Shown here: piece by piece, positions 8,701 to 11,046 of the stretch | Position numbering within the stretch: the first letter of the stretch is position 1 | Layout: the number at the start of each line of letters is the position of its first letter | Assembly (NCBI GenBank): GCA_036939755.1 | Contig: JALLAZ010001858.1 | Location: 1-11,046, forward strand | DNA length: 11,046 bases | Direction: 5' to 3' | Source: Stephanodiscus triporus | Lineage: Eukaryota; Bacillariophyta; Thalassiosirophyceae; Thalassiosirales; Thalassiosiraceae | Translations under genes and position numbers: made by a program | The notes under the pieces: generated by a model | What the model saw: only the letters and a program-made list of their open reading frames with translations | Told to the model about the DNA's origin: nothing | Databases searched by the model: none

Positions 8701-9727
8701 ATCACATTTGCGTTGCAAAGCAATGCGATTCGAGAATCCCATTGTGGCAATTCAGCAGTGTCAAGCAAAGGATGAGACGAAGGCCTATACAAAGACATTT
8801 GTATCGTTTCAATCCACTGGTGGAACAAATATTATTGGCGTGAATAACCTACAATCAGTGAAGTTGTATGTTGGGAGAAAAGAGAGGGGAAGGAAGAAAG
8901 CCGGAACAAAGCGTGTGTATGGCATTGAGCAGAATGAGGCTAGAGAGACTTATCTCAATCACTACTACGGCTGCGACAACGCCGATCACATGATCAAGAA
9001 TGCAGGAAATAAGTTCATTAGCTGGAAGTACTGGCACGCACCATACCTACACGCGCAGTCAATTGGAATAATCGCTGCATATGATATGTATATTGAATGC
9101 TGTGAGGGAGGACTCGATGCTACATGGAAGGTGGATGCAAAGAAGCGCATGACATTTGCTCAATTTCGACTGAGGTTGTCAGAACAAATGTTACAATACA
9201 ATCCAGTGACTAATTTGTACCCCGGAGACAATATGTTTAGTACCAACAAGAGTAGCAAAAAGAAGCGGCGAGCGAAATCGGATGAGAGTGACGATGATGC
9301 GAGGAGGATCGTGAAAACAAAAACCACAGGTGTGACAATGGAAAACTATGAAGCGGCTGTGGAATCGGGTCGATTGTGTGGTACCGCAGAGGAACTCCGT
9401 GAACATTTCTACAGTGTCAATCAAGATAAGGGAAACAACCGGAAACCATGTGAAGTATGCGGAGAAAGTACAATCTGGAGATGTGAACTATGTAACAAAC
9501 CACTGTGCACCAAAGACAAAAAGAAATGGAATGGAGCAAAATGTATCTTCCAATACCACAATCATGATTTTTTCGGGTTGTCTCGGAGTGACCACAATCT
9601 ACTGCATGGAAAGGATTTGAGGACTTGGGTGCCACCAACAGATTATGTTGTCTCAAAGAATGCGAGGAAGATGATTAAGTGGAAGAATGAGATGCAGAAG
9701 AAGGCGATGCAGAGGGGGGGGGCTTAG
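5717..9727 (+). CDS. piggyBac-type DDD transposase with N-terminal zinc modules, 1336 aa
   Basis: One uninterrupted exon from ATG 5717 (context CGCGATGG; the frame upstream has only a TTG) to TAG. Order: Ala/Thr/Ser-rich start; four 23-24 residue repeats (75-168); a Lys/Pro/Thr-rich stretch; Cys/His module 1 (262-319: C262, C267, C279, C284, HHQC, CPLHH); module 2 (382-436, same plan); an acidic linker (about 465-537). The transposase core (DDE_Tnp_1_7 type) runs from about 576 to 1170, with catalytic candidates D836 (VDES), D952 (TADNFFSS) and D1087/D1090 (GCDNADHM). A basic stretch KKKRRAK (1181-1187) is a likely nuclear signal. The C-terminal Cys-rich finger has C1245, C1248, C1256, C1259, C1264, C1276, H1281 and H1283, the cross-brace arrangement of piggyBac proteins that bind their ends. 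It would act in the nucleus by cut and paste. All three acidic positions are intact. The protein is much longer than the roughly 600 residues usual for piggyBac, the excess being N-terminal. Confidence 0.88.
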   Translation: MANTRKNAYSATDLVVASLRKRSHSKHRADTEKAARAATATSAATNASTAVVKPSISSSDTHPAAAATTLRISGNAAEGELQSGKGGKRSTPPRTRGDGTEGELQSGKGGKRSTPPRTRGKNAAEGELQSGKGGKRSTHRRTRGKNADEEDLQSGKGTTCWKPPKTRWKPPEGKPAPCGIPLFDATFAEFCSPVVGTADSVHTADAGLRDTGIITADCLRPSPTHPTANPSKASKSPKTRQTSAAKKSNTPTTNTPSKIRYCVWRHCYYPHVRALIVECDAPGCNNTMHHQCVEQFESDINYDSDDGKEAGKQFCPLHHPMKEKLDVDDDESLDGSDSDNLDNSVLKIPAKQPRALQPAFNAVVPTLPPLLPLPPSAGSLECDWRLCPTGCILPALPPQTCQRDGCNVLVHHLCQNKWHESIMYEPDSISRLCRIHDTHYFTTHELPAIDAQNIDLGGFGSEDKSDDEQPQARIDSTPVGVKNKENEDDNDDEDSCDNDSDNYDSADDGIEADVLNEGVELGDRDDEYIDDTDGVDFVATTILGAPLGWYPPSPPEDFRYVPVNDAPAEKDVDNPGGWNLYSFAAKYNNNSRTKKKQYLGHFTPCGARVVPENNLGVRMIGNWKFYYQGWTADDFDKRTYVRGDAEYGNIKPASRKGSLDADILRRHGLNDNRMIGNDALFFYQLLFPISDPKCSGVDGDNRMPYFTYVAICTNVYAAATGAGSGIGRHWKNVSAEELVHWTACPIRNGALDAKPATLLSRWDKDDRRFEQIIYDAISESRWKQIKRFFKINNNVHQGKKGEDNYDPCYKYDFIFKVVIHNMNYLTKHADQDGTVDESTWGFGGYSGDCGWRLKNKPASRGGQTVILFDINHRYPRAYVHRHKLHARTPPFTATGQSEVFMLVNIVDQLIIGQTTHDNTPTVSIPNPTGLVGSCYSFTMKPVYQHPPHLTADNFFSSEPLIDWLGGKGYGMTATCARNRIPSNIKPYTHFEQVDTSHLRCKAMRFENPIVAIQQCQAKDETKAYTKTFVSFQSTGGTNIIGVNNLQSVKLYVGRKERGRKKAGTKRVYGIEQNEARETYLNHYYGCDNADHMIKNAGNKFISWKYWHAPYLHAQSIGIIAAYDMYIECCEGGLDATWKVDAKKRMTFAQFRLRLSEQMLQYNPVTNLYPGDNMFSTNKSSKKKRRAKSDESDDDARRIVKTKTTGVTMENYEAAVESGRLCGTAEELREHFYSVNQDKGNNRKPCEVCGESTIWRCELCNKPLCTKDKKKWNGAKCIFQYHNHDFFGLSRSDHNLLHGKDLRTWVPPTDYVVSKNARKMIKWKNEMQKKAMQRGGA
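5939..6220 (+). repeat. In-frame tandem repeat, four units of 69-72 bases
   Basis: Units 5939-6007, 6008-6076, 6077-6148 and 6149-6220 encode EGELQSGKGGKRST-type blocks followed by a basic (P/R)RTRG end. The first three are nearly identical in DNA and the fourth has diverged. Copy number fits recent slippage or unequal exchange. Basic, disordered character is expected. Confidence 0.9.
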
Positions 9728-9768
9728 CGAGTAATATGTGTGTTTACTAGTATTTGCGTGCATTAGTC

Positions 9769-9780
9769 ACAATAGTTAAA
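9769..9780 (+). repeat. Inner inverted repeat, right copy, containing TTAA
   Basis: ACAATAGTTAAA, exact inverse of 5565-5576. It lies 42 bases after the transposase stop, which would give a compact TTAA-bounded element of about 4.2 kb. Confidence 0.45.
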
Positions 9781-9939
9781 CGATAATAGGTGTAGTGCGG
9801 AGTTTAATAGTTCTGATATTAACCAGGTTGAGATGACGAAACTTGTCTTCACGGTAGGAATAGTATTTTATGCACGGAGACAAAATAATAGATAAAATAT
9901 TACTCGGAACATGTACACTATTGAACAGATTCAATAGCA

Positions 9940-10256
9940 AAACTATTACGGAGGAAAAGAGATATTGAAATGAGCTCTACATAGGAATCATACTAAGGGA
10001 AGCTACCGGATTAAACACTTCAGATATTACTAGTGCGACTTTTACTATTGTATCGGCATAATAGATAAACTATTAAGGAGGAAAAAGAGGTAAAGAAATG
10101 AGTTCTACATAGGAATCGTACTAAGGGAAGCTACCGGAAAAAACACTTCTGATATTAGTAGTACGACTTTTACTATTGTATCGGCATAATAGATTAACTA
10201 TTACTCGGATATGACGAGGGAAAAAATGAAACCTACATTGGAATAGTACTTACAGT
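9940..10256 (+). repeat. Subterminal tandem repeats, 127-128 base period
   Basis: Unit A 9940-10066 and unit B 10067-10194 are about 90% identical by eye (roughly eleven substitutions and one indel), sharing for example ACTAAGGGAAGCTACCGG and TTTTACTATTGTATCGGC. A degenerate third unit runs from 10195 to about 10256. A trace of a further unit sits near 9888-9915, sharing TATTACTCGGA with the third. No counterpart is visible at the left end. Confidence 0.85.
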
Positions 10257-10311
10257 GAACCCCCCGAAAAGATTTTAAATGGAAAGTCAAGACTTCTACT
10301 ATTGGACTTTG

Positions 10312-10333
10312 AATGCCCGTCCGAACAATATTC
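10312..10333 (-). repeat. Right terminal inverted repeat (22 bases)
   Basis: Reverse complement of 5348-5369 with one mismatch. It lies about 58 bases from the GTAAGT splice donor of the neighbouring minus-strand gene. Confidence 0.75.
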
Positions 10334-10391
10334 AACATTACAAGGAGAACGGCTTCCAGAAGAGCCCCCCATCCTCCTCCAATGTACTTAC

Positions 10392-11046
10392 CTCCGTCGT
10401 GACTGCAGGCGGCTTTCGAGTATCGTTCGTAACCGCTGGAATTGACCCGCGAGGCCAAACAATCCCCACTTGTGAACTCTACGCACATGCCGTCACAATC
10501 GCCCCTTTCCAGACAATCGTTGCCGGTCTTCTCGGCCACGGCCTTCTTGCACATTGGGCCCAGGTGAAGTCTGTCCTGGCAACATGATTATCGCGCTGGC
10601 CAAACCCCACAGCGGGTCGTTTTTGTACACAGACACCATTGACTTGGCAGAATTCCTCTCAAAGAGGCCATCCGTGACCATCAACGAGTACGCCGAGGTG
10701 AGAAGGCCGGCGACAGACCCGTTATTGGAAAAGTCCGTCCTGGCAATCTTGACCCGACGTCCATCGAGGTAATTCCTACCGGAGGCGCGATTGTAGTATG
10801 ACATGCGCCTGTCACCGGATATGTACATTCCCCCGTTGATGAGGAGGTTGAGCCCACGTGTGACAACACCGATCATCAAGATCGTCGTTCCCACCCGTCC
10901 CGTTGTTCCCCCACCCAACCCAGCTCTGGACATGTCAATGGAAAGACTAAAGATTATGTCATAGCTCTGATGGGAATCGAAGGGATATGAATTCGATGTG
11001 GAAAAGACTATGTTTCTACGCAGCCAGGCCGAACTGGGATGGTTCC
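10392..11046 (-). CDS. 3' part of a probable beta-helix (pectin-lyase-like) protein, partial
   Basis: The minus strand is open from the window edge to about 10637 in one frame, then continues in a second frame from 10575 to 10392. A phase-0 intron (10636-10576, donor GTGTCT or, six bases on, GTGTAC; acceptor TTGCCAG) would join them. The donors are weak, so a frameshift is the alternative. The first part has rung-like motifs TRGLNLLINGGMYISG, ARTDFSNNGS and LMVTDGLFERNSA, the N/G-rich style of right-handed parallel beta-helix proteins. The second part is Cys-rich (CLERGDCDGMCVEF), as in secreted proteins. The second part ends at a good GTAAGT donor (10391, phase 1), but no following exon is found between there and the FNR promoter on the far side of the transposon. 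Both the start and the end of the gene are therefore missing here. The function is unknown and the fold assignment tentative. Confidence 0.45.

Larger units (their letters stand above)
9728..10311 (+). other. Transposon 3' flank, AT-rich, no gene
   Basis: About 580 bases after the transposase stop. It holds the inner inverted repeat (9769-9780), the 127-base tandem repeats and a run of six C (10260-10265). No open frame of quality. Termination and polyadenylation of the transposase probably occur here, but no specific signal is certain. Confidence 0.6.
5348..10333 (+). mobile_element. piggyBac-type DNA transposon, about 5 kb, with terminal inverted repeats
   Basis: Bounded by a 22-base inverted repeat with a single mismatch (5348-5369 and 10312-10333). 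The ends coincide with a change from GC-rich host DNA to AT-rich DNA on both sides. It encodes one complete transposase on the plus strand. A 5' leader of about 370 bases and a 3' flank of about 600 bases with tandem repeats surround the gene. I find no convincing target-site duplication and no TTAA at these outer ends, which is unusual for piggyBac. A smaller TTAA-bounded alternative (5566-9779) also exists. The intact gene suggests a young copy. Confidence 0.7.

Noticed and set aside
9940..10256. Possible CRISPR-like array
   Set aside because: Units are 127 bases and contiguous, with no short-repeat/spacer alternation, in a eukaryotic context.
10279..10587. Plus-strand 102-codon frame starting within the transposon's right end
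   Set aside because: It crosses the terminal repeat and is antisense to the Cys-rich exon, which has better sequence character and a good donor site.

Overview
The window looks like nuclear DNA of a diatom (or a close ochrophyte relative). A plastid-type ferredoxin-NADP reductase carries a bipartite signal with an ASA|FV cleavage site, the targeting code of secondary red plastids. A protein kinase is split by short GTGAG...AG introns and carries the FRDLKPAN / VRGDVKLFDFGL signature I associate with expanded diatom kinase families. Retroelement and DDE-transposon remnants surround them. A centric diatom is a guess from sequence style only.

Layout, left to right. (1) 1-133, minus strand: end of a reverse-transcriptase reading frame cut by the window edge. 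(2) 305-2608, plus strand: a five-exon protein kinase of 600 residues, with a five-codon upstream ORF overlapping its ATG. (3) 2609-3213: AT-rich convergent spacer with one possible short coding tail. (4) 3214-4975, minus strand: ferredoxin-NADP reductase (340 residues) in two exons. The first exon, 77 bases, encodes the plastid targeting peptide and is separated by a 739-base intron from the enzyme. (5) 4976-5347: its promoter, with four TGACGT cores. (6) 5348-10333: a DNA transposon of about 5 kb, bounded by a 22-base inverted repeat (one mismatch). It holds one uninterrupted 1336-residue piggyBac-type transposase and a 3' flank with 127-base tandem repeats. (7) 10392-11046, minus strand: the 3' part of an open-ended gene, probably a beta-helix surface or secreted protein. 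Its last visible exon ends at a GTAAGT donor about 58 bases from the transposon end.

The host genes do not form a pathway: a signalling kinase, a photosynthetic electron-transport enzyme and a putative extracellular protein. The most unusual part is the transposon. Its transposase adds two tandem Cys/His HHxC zinc modules, a block of 23-24 residue repeats and an acidic linker in front of a piggyBac DDD core with the usual C-terminal Cys-rich finger. It has landed between the FNR promoter and the neighbouring gene. All splice sites and boundaries were worked out by hand from frame continuity and consensus, without transcript data.
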